From the NCBI RefSeq assembly GCF_000308695.1, contig NZ_BAGG01000266.1:159347-223346 (forward strand): DNA of 64,000 nucleotides, given 5' to 3'. Below, one piece after another: positions 17,138 through 25,291 of the stretch. A program made the position numbers and the translations under genes. The stretch's first letter is position 1; the number at the start of each line of letters is the position of its first letter. This DNA is from Nocardia takedensis NBRC 100417 (lineage in GTDB: Bacteria; Actinomycetota; Actinomycetes; Mycobacteriales; Mycobacteriaceae). The notes under the pieces are model-generated. The model searched no databases and had not been told where the DNA came from. It worked only from the letters and a program-made list of their open reading frames with translations.

Positions 17138-17372
17138 GACAAACTCCTCCACGGGCGGCCGCCGTTCCGGACCCGGCATGTCCGGTTCTCGCGGCCGGTA
17201 GATATCCAGTGACCCGGTGGACTCGCCGACGCGCCCCGTTTCCCATCGTGGCCGCGCCGCCGCGTCCGGCGTCACCGCATCATCTGGTACCCGCTCAGCG
17301 CCGGAATTCACCCCCTGGGACGGTTGTCACTCCTGGTGACCGATAATTCGGACAAATAGGGCGCATTCGCGA

Positions 17373-17966
17373 TCAGGTGTCGGACCGCCGTGCGCGGGCG
17401 ATACGGACGGCGCGCAGACCCTGAGGTGGCGCGTCGCGGAATTCGGGGGTGTCGTAGGCGGCCAGGAGGTCGGGGGCGGCGTGGTCTTCGAGGTCGGTGA
17501 AGCCGAAGGTGCGCAGACGCGCGGCGAGGTCGGCGGGTGTGGTGGTGCTCAGCACCGGTTCGCCTTCGGCGGCCAGACGTTCGGCGCGGGCGCGCGCGTA
17601 GTCGCGGTCCTCGTCGGTGTCCGGCGGTCGCAGGTAGTCGAAGATCACCTCGGTGGGCGCGGCCTGGGTCGCGATGTAGTCGAGGGTGGCGTCGACGGCT
17701 TCCGGCGTGAGATAGAAGACGACGCCGAGCCACACGAAGACCGCCGGCGCCGTGCGATCGAACCCCGCGGCCGCGAGTCCCGCAGCCAAGGTGTCGGTTT
17801 CGAAATCGACGGGGGCGAAGGTCAGCGTGGCGGGGACCTCGATTCCGGCGTCGGCGAGGCGTTCGCGCTTCCACGCCTGGGTCGCGGGGTGGTCGACCTC
17901 GAAGACGCGCAGATCCGTCCGCCGGCCGCGGTAGCCGAAGGTGTCCAGGCCCGCGAACCTACACAT
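17373..17966 (-). pseudogene. N-terminally truncated LCM-type SAM-dependent methyltransferase
   Basis: The frame encodes about 197 residues of an LCM/TIGR00027-type actinobacterial O-methyltransferase. FAGLDTFGYRG, then RVFEVDHPATQAWKRERL and the VFVWLGVVFYLTPEAV stretch are family hallmarks. The full family is about 270-300 residues; the first 80 or so, including the beta strand leading into the GxGLDT loop, are missing, and the frame begins right at this SAM-binding loop. The other frames upstream do not supply the missing part before the divergent hemerythrin gene. Probably a decayed gene; a short functional variant is less likely. Confidence 0.65.
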
Positions 17967-18064
17967 CGCGGCTGAGCCTGCGGGACCCTCGCGTGCGTTA
18001 TCGTCGGGAGCCGAGTGACGCCGACTGTCCGGCGCTCGCCTGACGCGCGTATCAGGGAGGAATC

Positions 18065-18634
18065 GTGGACATCACCCAGCTCATCCTCGACGACCACCAC
18101 GAACAGCGGCGACTGTTCGCGATCCTGGAACAGATCGACCGCGGCGACACCGGCGTGCTCGCCGCGATCTGGGACAGGCTCGCGGCCTTCCTCGAACTGC
18201 ACGCGCAGGCCGAGGAGGAGATCTTCTATCCCGAACTGCTGCGCGTGGGCGTCGCGGCCCACCGGGCGGCCGGCGTCGAGGACGAAACCATCGACGCCAT
18301 CGGCGATCACAACGAGATCAGGGACGCGGTCGCCGAAGTGGCGCGTCACCAGGTCGGCACCGACGAGTGGTTCGCGGCGGTCACCGCGGCGAACGAAGCC
18401 AACAGCGATCACATGGCCGAGGAGGAACGCGAAGGTCTCACCGACTTCCGCCGCCTGGCCGACCTCGCGCGCCGCCATCGCCTCGCCGTCGCCTTCGCCG
18501 CCTACGAGGCGCGCAACTACGCGGGCGTCCGCGCCGTCGACAAGGACCCCGTCGACTACGTCCGCGCCGAGGAGCGCAAACTGCGCACCACCGCGGCCGG
18601 TTCGCTGAGTGTGGGCACGCTCAAACAGAGCTGA
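18065..18634 (+). CDS. Hemerythrin HHE-domain protein
   Basis: A 189-residue protein with a four-helix hemerythrin fold at residues about 3-135. Iron ligands are visible as DDHHEQ, LELHAQAEEEIFYPEL, GDHNEI and NSDHMAEEE. Such proteins bind a di-iron centre and sense or scavenge O2, NO or redox change. The C-terminal 50 residues contain a helix and a basic tail. GTG start is supported by AGGGAGG. Stands alone between a truncated methyltransferase and an intact one. Confidence 0.9.
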   Translation: MDITQLILDDHHEQRRLFAILEQIDRGDTGVLAAIWDRLAAFLELHAQAEEEIFYPELLRVGVAAHRAAGVEDETIDAIGDHNEIRDAVAEVARHQVGTDEWFAAVTAANEANSDHMAEEEREGLTDFRRLADLARRHRLAVAFAAYEARNYAGVRAVDKDPVDYVRAEERKLRTTAAGSLSVGTLKQS

Positions 18635-18717
18635 CCGCGCGCCCCGCGCCGGGATGCGCGTACGGTAGCGGTGCGGGGGCGGGGACCCTCGACCAGTGCC
18701 GTTTCCCGGAGGGTTCA

Positions 18718-19503
18718 GTGAAAGCGCTCGCCACCCGCGCGGCCCGGAGTCTGCGCGCCCGGGCCCGCCACGTCGCGGACCGGGTCGGCCCGCGCGCCGA
18801 CGAACAGCGCGTCATCGCCGAAGCCGCCGACTACTGGACCAGCCCCACCGCGCGGGCCTGGGCGGGCAATTCGCATTGGCGAGAAGGCATTCCGGATCAT
18901 TTCGACCGGGTCGGCCGCGAACATCTGGCGTTGTTCGACAAGCTCGCCCGAGTCCTGGACGCCCCGCCCGCCTCGGCGCGAATCGTGGAATGGGGTTCCG
19001 GCGGCGGAGCCAACGCGGTCGCCTTCGCCCCGCGCGCCGCGGAATTCGTCGCCGTCGACGTCGCGCGGGGCAGCCTCGACGAATGCGCCCGCACCGTCGG
19101 CTCGGTCTGCGACACCCCGGTCCGGCCCGTGTTGATCGACGTGGCCGACCCGGAGTCCGCCGTCGCGACCATCGGCCCCGGCAGTTGCGATATCTTCCTG
19201 TGCCTGTACGTGATCGAACTCGTGCCGTCCCGCGACTACGCCGCGCGCATCCTGGACATCGCCGCGCGGTTGCTCGCGCCCACGGGGGTGGTGTTCGTCC
19301 AGATCAAGTACCGCGACAGCGAGAATCGTTCACCGCACCGCCGCAACTACGGACGAAACCTGGCCTCCCAGACGATCTTCCCGATCGACGCCTTCTGGCA
19401 ACTCGCCCGCGAGCGCGGCCTCGCCCCCGAGGCGATGACCCTCGTCCCGGACACCGACCTCGACAAGAACTACGCCTACTTCCTGTTGACTCTCGCGCGC
19501 TGA
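18718..19503 (+). CDS. Class I SAM-dependent methyltransferase
   Basis: A 261-residue methyltransferase. The SAM-binding loop VEWGSGGGANAVAFAP is at about residues 84-99, followed by the acidic VAVDVARG and, later, DIFLCLYVIELVPS as motif II. The N-terminal basic region (ATRAARSLRARARH) is unusual. GTG start with GGAGGG just upstream. It lies about 80 bp after the hemerythrin gene. Substrate cannot be predicted; the TSPTARAWAGNSHWREG segment resembles methyltransferases linked to glycosyl or sugar modification, but that is weak. Confidence 0.75.
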   Translation: MKALATRAARSLRARARHVADRVGPRADEQRVIAEAADYWTSPTARAWAGNSHWREGIPDHFDRVGREHLALFDKLARVLDAPPASARIVEWGSGGGANAVAFAPRAAEFVAVDVARGSLDECARTVGSVCDTPVRPVLIDVADPESAVATIGPGSCDIFLCLYVIELVPSRDYAARILDIAARLLAPTGVVFVQIKYRDSENRSPHRRNYGRNLASQTIFPIDAFWQLARERGLAPEAMTLVPDTDLDKNYAYFLLTLAR

Positions 19504-19506
19504 CCG

Positions 19507-20400
19507 TCAGCGGGCGATGTCGCGGCCCAAGGTCCGCAGGATGTCCAGACACGCGGCGACCGAAGGCTGCGCCGCCGCGCCCGCGCGGGTGACGGCCTCG
19601 ATCCGGCGCGCGACGCGGATGTCGCTGACCGGAATCCGAACCAGATCGCGGACCAGGCCGACGTAGCGGGGCAGCAGCGCGATGCCGACGCCCGCGTGGA
19701 CGAGTTCCTCCACCACACGGAAGTCGTTGAGCCGCTGCACGATGCGCGGGGGAGTCCCGGTGATCGCGGACAGCGACCGCAGGACGTCGTCGGCCATCAG
19801 GCCGCCCTCGACGCCGATCCAGTCCTCCGCCGACAGTTCCGCGAGTTCGACGCTCGCGCGGGCGGCGAGGCGGTGGTCGGGCGCGAGCAGGATGTCCAGC
19901 GGTTCGCGCAGCAGGACCGCGGTGTCGAGGCGGTGGCTCCACGGCGTCACGTCGCGGTCGTCGCGGTGCACGACCACGATGTCGAAGTCGGCGAGTTGGC
20001 GCGGGGCGTGCGCGGCGGGAACGTCGATATCGCGGCCGACGATCTCGACGCCGAGCGCCCGCGCGGCCGACAGCAGACCGGGGAGCAGCATCGCGGCCCC
20101 CGACGGGAACAGCGAGATCCGCACCGCGCCACGGGGTGCGGCGCGGTAGCTGTCCATCTCGGCACGGGCGCGGTCCAGATCGCCGAGGACACGATCGGCG
20201 TGCCCGGCCAGCGCCCGGCCCGCCTCGGTCAGGCGGACTCGTCGTCCGTCGGGTTCCAGCAGTGCCACGCCCGCCTCGCCGCGCAAGGTCCGCAATTGCT
20301 GGGAGACCGCCGACGGCGTCATGGCCAGCGCCTCGGCCACCGCCGTGACGGTGCCGCGTTCGGCCAGTTCGCGCAGGATGCGCAGGCGTTCCAGATTCAT
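19507..20400 (-). CDS. LysR-family transcriptional regulator
   Basis: A 297-residue LysR regulator. The N-terminal HTH is clear (LRILRELAERGTVTAVAEAL, then MTPSAVSQQLRTLRGEAGV), with a periplasmic-binding-like effector domain after residue 90. It is transcribed away from an EamA-family transporter with a 71-bp gap, the usual arrangement for a LysR protein controlling its divergent neighbour. The gap holds the likely promoter; no clear T-N11-A box could be assigned with confidence. The effector is unknown. Confidence 0.88.
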   Translation of the reverse strand: MNLERLRILRELAERGTVTAVAEALAMTPSAVSQQLRTLRGEAGVALLEPDGRRVRLTEAGRALAGHADRVLGDLDRARAEMDSYRAAPRGAVRISLFPSGAAMLLPGLLSAARALGVEIVGRDIDVPAAHAPRQLADFDIVVVHRDDRDVTPWSHRLDTAVLLREPLDILLAPDHRLAARASVELAELSAEDWIGVEGGLMADDVLRSLSAITGTPPRIVQRLNDFRVVEELVHAGVGIALLPRYVGLVRDLVRIPVSDIRVARRIEAVTRAGAAAQPSVAACLDILRTLGRDIAR

Positions 20401-20471
20401 GAAGGAACCCTACACAGATGTGCGGAACCCTTCGATTGTGCTACTCTGATCGCGCTGCCAGGCTCGACGGC

Positions 20472-21629
20472 GTGCCCGAAACGACAACCCTGCCCACCGC
20501 CGCCCGCGTCGACATCGCCTTGCTCGCCGTGGCGGTGACGTGGGGGTCGAGCTACGCGGTCGCCAAGGACGTCGTCACGCCGGACACCGTCTTCGGCTTC
20601 CTGGTCGCCCGGTTCGGCATCGCCGTCGCGGCGCTGTCGATCCCGCTGATCCCGAGCCTGCGCCGCACCACCCGCGCCGAATGCGGACTCGGCGTCGTGT
20701 TCGGCGCGATCCTCGCCGCGATCCTGGTCCTGGAGACCTCCGGCGTCACCCGGACCTCCGCCGCCAACGCGGGCCTGATCATCTCGCTCACCATGGTCAT
20801 CACGCCGTTGCTCGACCGCCCCCGCGAGTTGCCGCGCGCCTTCCACGCCGCCACCGGCGCGGCCGTCCTGGGCGTCGTACTGCTCACGCAGGGTTCGGGT
20901 TTCGCCCTTCCCGGCCTCGGTGACCTGCTCGTGCTGCTGGCCGCCTGCACGCGCGCACTGCACGTCACCGCCATCGCGAGACTCACGGCGGGGCGCGAAC
21001 ACGACACCTCCCGGATGACCCTGATCCAGCTCGCCACGGTCTTGGCGGTCGCCGCTCCGCTCGCCGAGATCCACGGCGCCGGTCTCGCTCCCACGCTCGC
21101 GTCGATGACCGCGCCCGACTGGCTCCGCACCGCCTATCTCGCCCTGGCCTGCACGATCTTCGCCTTCTACGCGCAGATGTGGGCCGTCCGCCACACCTCG
21201 CCCTCCCGCGTCGGACTCCTCCTGGGTACCGAACCCGTATGGGCGCTCACCTGCGGCCTTCTCCTCGTCGGGGAGGCGCTGACCCCGACCGGTCTCCTGG
21301 GCGCGGCCCTCGTCCTGGCCGGAACCACCTGGGGCCGAGGCATCGACACCGCCTTACGCGCCCGCCCAACGCCGGTAGTGACGGGGCCACCTCCTGGCTC
21401 CGCACGCCCCGGCAGCCGACCTCCGCCCAATGGCCACGGGCAAACCTCTGGCCTGACCACGAGAGTCCGGATCGCGAACGGTCCAACTCGGCCGAGCGGA
21501 TGTCCGGGTCGTGAATACGGGTCCGTCCGGGACAGTGGTCGTCGATACTGGGGTGGACGGTGCGGGTGTCCCTGGTCCGCTCGTTCGGCGCGTTCGAGGA
21601 GGAACGATGGGGATTGCACTGACCGATGA
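20472..21629 (+). CDS. EamA/DMT-superfamily transporter with odd C-terminal extension
   Basis: A membrane transporter with ten predicted helices in two EamA repeats. VTWGSSYAVAKDVVTPD opens the first repeat and VRHTSPSRVGLLLGTEPVWA marks the second. It probably exports a small metabolite. The GTG at 20472 starts about 10 residues before the first helix. The transporter core ends near residue 288, yet the frame runs on for some 97 low-complexity Pro/Gly/Arg/Ser residues and overlaps the next gene by 23 bp. This tail looks like read-through after loss of the original stop. Control by the divergent LysR is likely. Confidence 0.78.
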   Translation: MPETTTLPTAARVDIALLAVAVTWGSSYAVAKDVVTPDTVFGFLVARFGIAVAALSIPLIPSLRRTTRAECGLGVVFGAILAAILVLETSGVTRTSAANAGLIISLTMVITPLLDRPRELPRAFHAATGAAVLGVVLLTQGSGFALPGLGDLLVLLAACTRALHVTAIARLTAGREHDTSRMTLIQLATVLAVAAPLAEIHGAGLAPTLASMTAPDWLRTAYLALACTIFAFYAQMWAVRHTSPSRVGLLLGTEPVWALTCGLLLVGEALTPTGLLGAALVLAGTTWGRGIDTALRARPTPVVTGPPPGSARPGSRPPPNGHGQTSGLTTRVRIANGPTRPSGCPGREYGSVRDSGRRYWGGRCGCPWSARSARSRRNDGDCTDR

Positions 21630-23772
21630 GCATCGGGAACTGGGCGCGGTGGTGCGCGCGTTCCTGGTCGGGCACAAGGCGCGGGCGGCGGCCCGGGAGA
21701 CGCTGGACGCGGCGGAGGAGTCGCCGCCGGGGTTCTGGTCGGAGCTGGGGTCGGTGGGGTGGTTGGGGCTGCACGTCGACGCGGAGTACGGCGGGTCCGG
21801 GTACGGGCTGCCGGAACTGGTCGTGGTGGTGGAGGAGTTCGGGCGGGCGGTGGCGCCCGGTCCGTTCGTGCCCACGGTGATCGTGTCGGCGGTGGTCTCG
21901 GCGCGCGGGAGCGCCGAGCAGAAGGCGCGGCTGCTGCCCGGTCTGGTGGACGGAAGCGTCACGGGGGCAGTCGGTTTCGGGGGTGATGTGCGGGTGGCCG
22001 ACGGTCGGGTCGAGGGCTCGGCGGGCATCGTGCTCGGGGCGGGCAGCGCGGATCTGCTGCTGGTGACCGCCGGTGACGACGTCCTGATCGTGCCGCGCGA
22101 CGCGGACGGTGTCTCGGTCGAGACGCCCGCGAACCTCGATCCGACGCGGCGGTCGGGGCGGGTCGATTTCGCCGGGGTGGACCTCGGCGCGGTGCAGGTG
22201 CTGCCCGGCGCGCGTGCCGCGGCGCTGGCGCGGGCCCGCACGCTGGTGGCGGCCGAGGCGGTCGGCGGCGCGTCGGACTGCGTGGAGGTGGCGGTCGACT
22301 ACGCCAAGGTGCGCAAGCAGTTCGGGCGCGTCATCGGCACGTTCCAAGCCGTCAAACATCATTGCGCGAACATGCTGGTGGCCGCCGAGGCGGCGTTGGC
22401 GACCGTCTGGGATGCCGCGCGCGCCGCCGCCGACGACGAGCAACAGTTCGAGTTGATGGCGGCCGCGGCGGCGACCTTGGCGCTGCCCGCCTACGTGCAC
22501 AACGCCGGACTCGAGATCCAGGTGCACGGCGGTATCGGGTTCACCTGGGAGCACGACGCGCACCTGCACCTGCGGCGCGCCTTGACCGCGCGGGCGCTGC
22601 TGGGCGGCGACGGCCCGTCATGTGACGTGTTCGCGCGCACCGCGGACGGTGTGCGCCGCGACGACGCCTTGGACCTCCCGCCGGACAGCGAGGACCGGCG
22701 TGCCGCGATCCGAGCCGAGGCGGAGCGCTTCGCGGCCCTCGAGGGCGACGCGCGCCGCGACGAGTTGATCGCCACCGGCTATCTCATGCCGCACTGGCCG
22801 GAGCCGTGGGGTCGCGCCGCCGACGCCGTCGAACAGTTGTTGATCGAGGAGGAGTTCGCGCGCGCGGGTGTCCGCTCGCCGGACTATTCGATCACCGGGT
22901 GGGTCGTGCTGACGTTGATCCAGCACGGCACTCCCGACCAGATCGAGCGGTTCGTGGAGAAGGCTCTGCGCCAGGACGAAGTGTGGTGCCAGCTGTTCTC
23001 CGAACCGGACGCCGGGTCGGACGCGGCGGCGGTGAAGACCCGTGCGACCCGGGTGCCGGGCGGCTGGAAGATCGACGGCCAGAAGGTGTGGACCAGTGGC
23101 GCGCACTACGCCCAGCGCGGATTGGCCACGGTGCGCACCGATTTCGCGGCGTCCAAGCACGCGGGCATCACCACGGTCATCATCGATATGCAGGCGCCGG
23201 GCGTGCAGGTCCGGCCGTTGCGGATGCTGGTCGGCGGCTCGGAGTTCAACGAAGTGTTCTTCACCGACGTATTCGTGCCGGACGAGGACGTGGTGGGCGC
23301 GCCGGGCAGTGGGTGGACCGTGGCGCGAGCGACGTTGGGCAACGAGCGGGTCAGTATCGGCGGTGGGTCCGGGGCGGCGGCGTTCCCGGCGCGACTGTTG
23401 GTGGACGCCGTCACCCACCATCCCGCCCCGCTCGCCGACAGCGTCGTGCGGGTCGGGAAGTTCGTCGCCACCGATCACGCGTTGCGCCTGCTGAATCTGC
23501 GGCGGGCGGCGCGCAGCGTGACGGGCGCGGGACCGGGTCCGGAGGGCAACATCACCAAATTGATGGTCGCCGAACATGTCGTGGAGCGGGCCGCGATCCT
23601 GGCCGAACTGACCGGCCCCGATCTGGCCTTGGTCGACGGACCGGCCGCGACCGCGGGTCTCATGGCGCTGGGCGCGCGCGGGATGGCCATCGCGGGCGGC
23701 ACGTCCGAGGTGACCCGCAATCAGATCGCGGAGCGCATCCTCGGTCTCCCGCGCGACCCGCTGATCGACTGA
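21607..23772 (+). CDS. Double (fused) acyl-CoA dehydrogenase, FadE34-like
   Basis: A 721-residue protein of two acyl-CoA dehydrogenase halves. Residues about 1-345 form a degenerate half (AEYGGSGYGLPE, then YAKVRKQFGRVIGTFQAVKH and EIQVHGGIGFTWEHD). Residues about 360-721 form a second half with CQLFSEPDAGSD, KVWTSGAHYA and a C-terminal GTSEVTRNQIAERILGLP. Fused pairs of this sort occur in mycobacterial FadE34, which acts on steroid side-chain CoA esters. ATG has a perfect GAGGAGGA. Neighbouring CoA-transferase and AtuA-like genes suggest acyl-CoA catabolism of a branched or terpenoid acid; substrate is inference. Confidence 0.85.
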   Translation: MGIALTDEHRELGAVVRAFLVGHKARAAARETLDAAEESPPGFWSELGSVGWLGLHVDAEYGGSGYGLPELVVVVEEFGRAVAPGPFVPTVIVSAVVSARGSAEQKARLLPGLVDGSVTGAVGFGGDVRVADGRVEGSAGIVLGAGSADLLLVTAGDDVLIVPRDADGVSVETPANLDPTRRSGRVDFAGVDLGAVQVLPGARAAALARARTLVAAEAVGGASDCVEVAVDYAKVRKQFGRVIGTFQAVKHHCANMLVAAEAALATVWDAARAAADDEQQFELMAAAAATLALPAYVHNAGLEIQVHGGIGFTWEHDAHLHLRRALTARALLGGDGPSCDVFARTADGVRRDDALDLPPDSEDRRAAIRAEAERFAALEGDARRDELIATGYLMPHWPEPWGRAADAVEQLLIEEEFARAGVRSPDYSITGWVVLTLIQHGTPDQIERFVEKALRQDEVWCQLFSEPDAGSDAAAVKTRATRVPGGWKIDGQKVWTSGAHYAQRGLATVRTDFAASKHAGITTVIIDMQAPGVQVRPLRMLVGGSEFNEVFFTDVFVPDEDVVGAPGSGWTVARATLGNERVSIGGGSGAAAFPARLLVDAVTHHPAPLADSVVRVGKFVATDHALRLLNLRRAARSVTGAGPGPEGNITKLMVAEHVVERAAILAELTGPDLALVDGPAATAGLMALGARGMAIAGGTSEVTRNQIAERILGLPRDPLID

Positions 23773-23803
23773 ACCGCACGGGGATAGGCCGCGCGGTGTC
23801 GGA

Positions 23804-25291
23804 TCAGGCGTCGAGCCATTCGGCTCGCGACGACCCGCGCGGCACCAGGACGGTGCGGTAGCGACCGGGCGTGCCGCTCATCCGGATCTGTTCGGTGACG
23901 CCCTGGTACCGGCCCAACGGCGTGTCGGCGGTGAAGGTCTCGGGGGCGAGGTAGCGGTGGCGCTCGTCGCTGTCGGCGATCTCGTGCGCGTACTGCCTGT
24001 CGAATACGCCCATGCCGAGAATCCACAGCGCGGCGCGGGTCAGCGAGACGTGCACGCGGTAGCTGCCGCCGTCGCGGGCGCGCCGCGCAAGCGCTTCGAC
24101 GATGCCCGCGGTGAGCAGCCACGAGACGATGTAGTCGTTGACCACCAGGATCGGCGGCAGGGCGGGGACGCCGTCTTCGCCTTCGAGCAGCATCATCCCG
24201 GTCAGACTGCCCGCGGTCTGGTCGAAGCCGACCCGGCCCGCCCACGGACCGGATTCGCCGTTGAGCGAGGCGGTGGCGTGGATGATGCCCGGACGTTCGT
24301 GGGCGACCTGGTCGGCGGACAGTCCGAGCGAGTCGAGGTAGCCGGGTCGCCGGTTGGCGTAGAAGACGTCCGCCTCGGCGAGCAGTGCGCGGATGCGCCG
24401 CGCGCCGTCCTCGGTGTAGGGGCTGACGGTCGCCGAGCGCACGCCGACGTTGGCGCTGACGTAGGTGGCGTCGTGCTCGAATTCGGTGGGACGCCACAGG
24501 TTCAGCGCGTCCGCGCCGTGCAGGGCCAGCGCGCGGCCGACGCCCGCGCCCGCGATCACGTGGCCCATCCCGAGGGCGCGCACTCCCGAGAGCGGCTGGT
24601 CGCCCCCGGCGGGCAGCGGGATCGGATCGCTGTCACCGATCCTGGTGATCTCGACGAGCGGCAGGTCGGCCAGCACCTCGCGGTAGTGCGGTTCGGCCAG
24701 GATCTCGGTGACATCGCGCAGGACGGGCAACACCACCCCGGCGTCCACGCCCGCCGCCTCGAGGTCGGCGCTGTTCCACCTCGCGACGGCCTTGGCGACC
24801 GCGGCGTCCTCGTCGGGCACGCCGAGCAGTCGCTGCGCGCGCACCTTGATCTTCGGGTACGGGTTGAGCGGCATGACCCAGCGATCGTCGGCGGTCGGGT
24901 AGAAGCGGAAGCCGAGCGCGTTGGACGGGTTGGCGGGTGTGCCCGCGGGATAGCCGTTGACCAACTCCCAGCGGCGATCGTAGAAGGGGCACAGGCGATG
25001 CGGCGCGCTGCGCAGGTCCGCGGTGATGTCCTGCCCGTCGCCGCCGCGCAGTCGCCAGAGTTTCGCGACGGCCACCGATTTGGCCGCCAGCGCCAGCGCG
25101 GACGCGCCGCCGAGTCGCAAGGTGCTGGGGACCACCGGGTCCGCGCCCAGGAAGGTGATCCGGCCGCCCGCGTCGTCGGCGGTCTGTCCGATGCCCGCCA
25201 GCACCTGCTCCAGTTCCCGGTGCGGGTCGAAGGCGTCGTCGGTGGCCGGGTGGGCGACGGCGGCGGTGAGCCGTTCGGTCAGCGAGGTCAA
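23804..25291 (-). CDS. CaiB/BaiF family (class III) CoA-transferase, TTG start
   Basis: A 495-residue class III CoA-transferase-like protein. The C-terminal region has VEITRIGDSDP, VIAGAGVGRALALHGADALN and SPYTEDGARRIRALLAEADVFYANRRPGYLDSLGL-type segments typical of CaiB proteins, with the catalytic-loop Asp expected near FDQTAGSLTG. Reaction: moving CoA between carboxylates. The TTG at 25291 is used because its TTGA overlaps the stop of the upstream AtuA-like gene and AGGAG lies 8 bp before it. A much longer upstream frame belongs to another gene's shadow. Confidence 0.78.
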   Translation of the reverse strand: MTSLTERLTAAVAHPATDDAFDPHRELEQVLAGIGQTADDAGGRITFLGADPVVPSTLRLGGASALALAAKSVAVAKLWRLRGGDGQDITADLRSAPHRLCPFYDRRWELVNGYPAGTPANPSNALGFRFYPTADDRWVMPLNPYPKIKVRAQRLLGVPDEDAAVAKAVARWNSADLEAAGVDAGVVLPVLRDVTEILAEPHYREVLADLPLVEITRIGDSDPIPLPAGGDQPLSGVRALGMGHVIAGAGVGRALALHGADALNLWRPTEFEHDATYVSANVGVRSATVSPYTEDGARRIRALLAEADVFYANRRPGYLDSLGLSADQVAHERPGIIHATASLNGESGPWAGRVGFDQTAGSLTGMMLLEGEDGVPALPPILVVNDYIVSWLLTAGIVEALARRARDGGSYRVHVSLTRAALWILGMGVFDRQYAHEIADSDERHRYLAPETFTADTPLGRYQGVTEQIRMSGTPGRYRTVLVPRGSSRAEWLDA

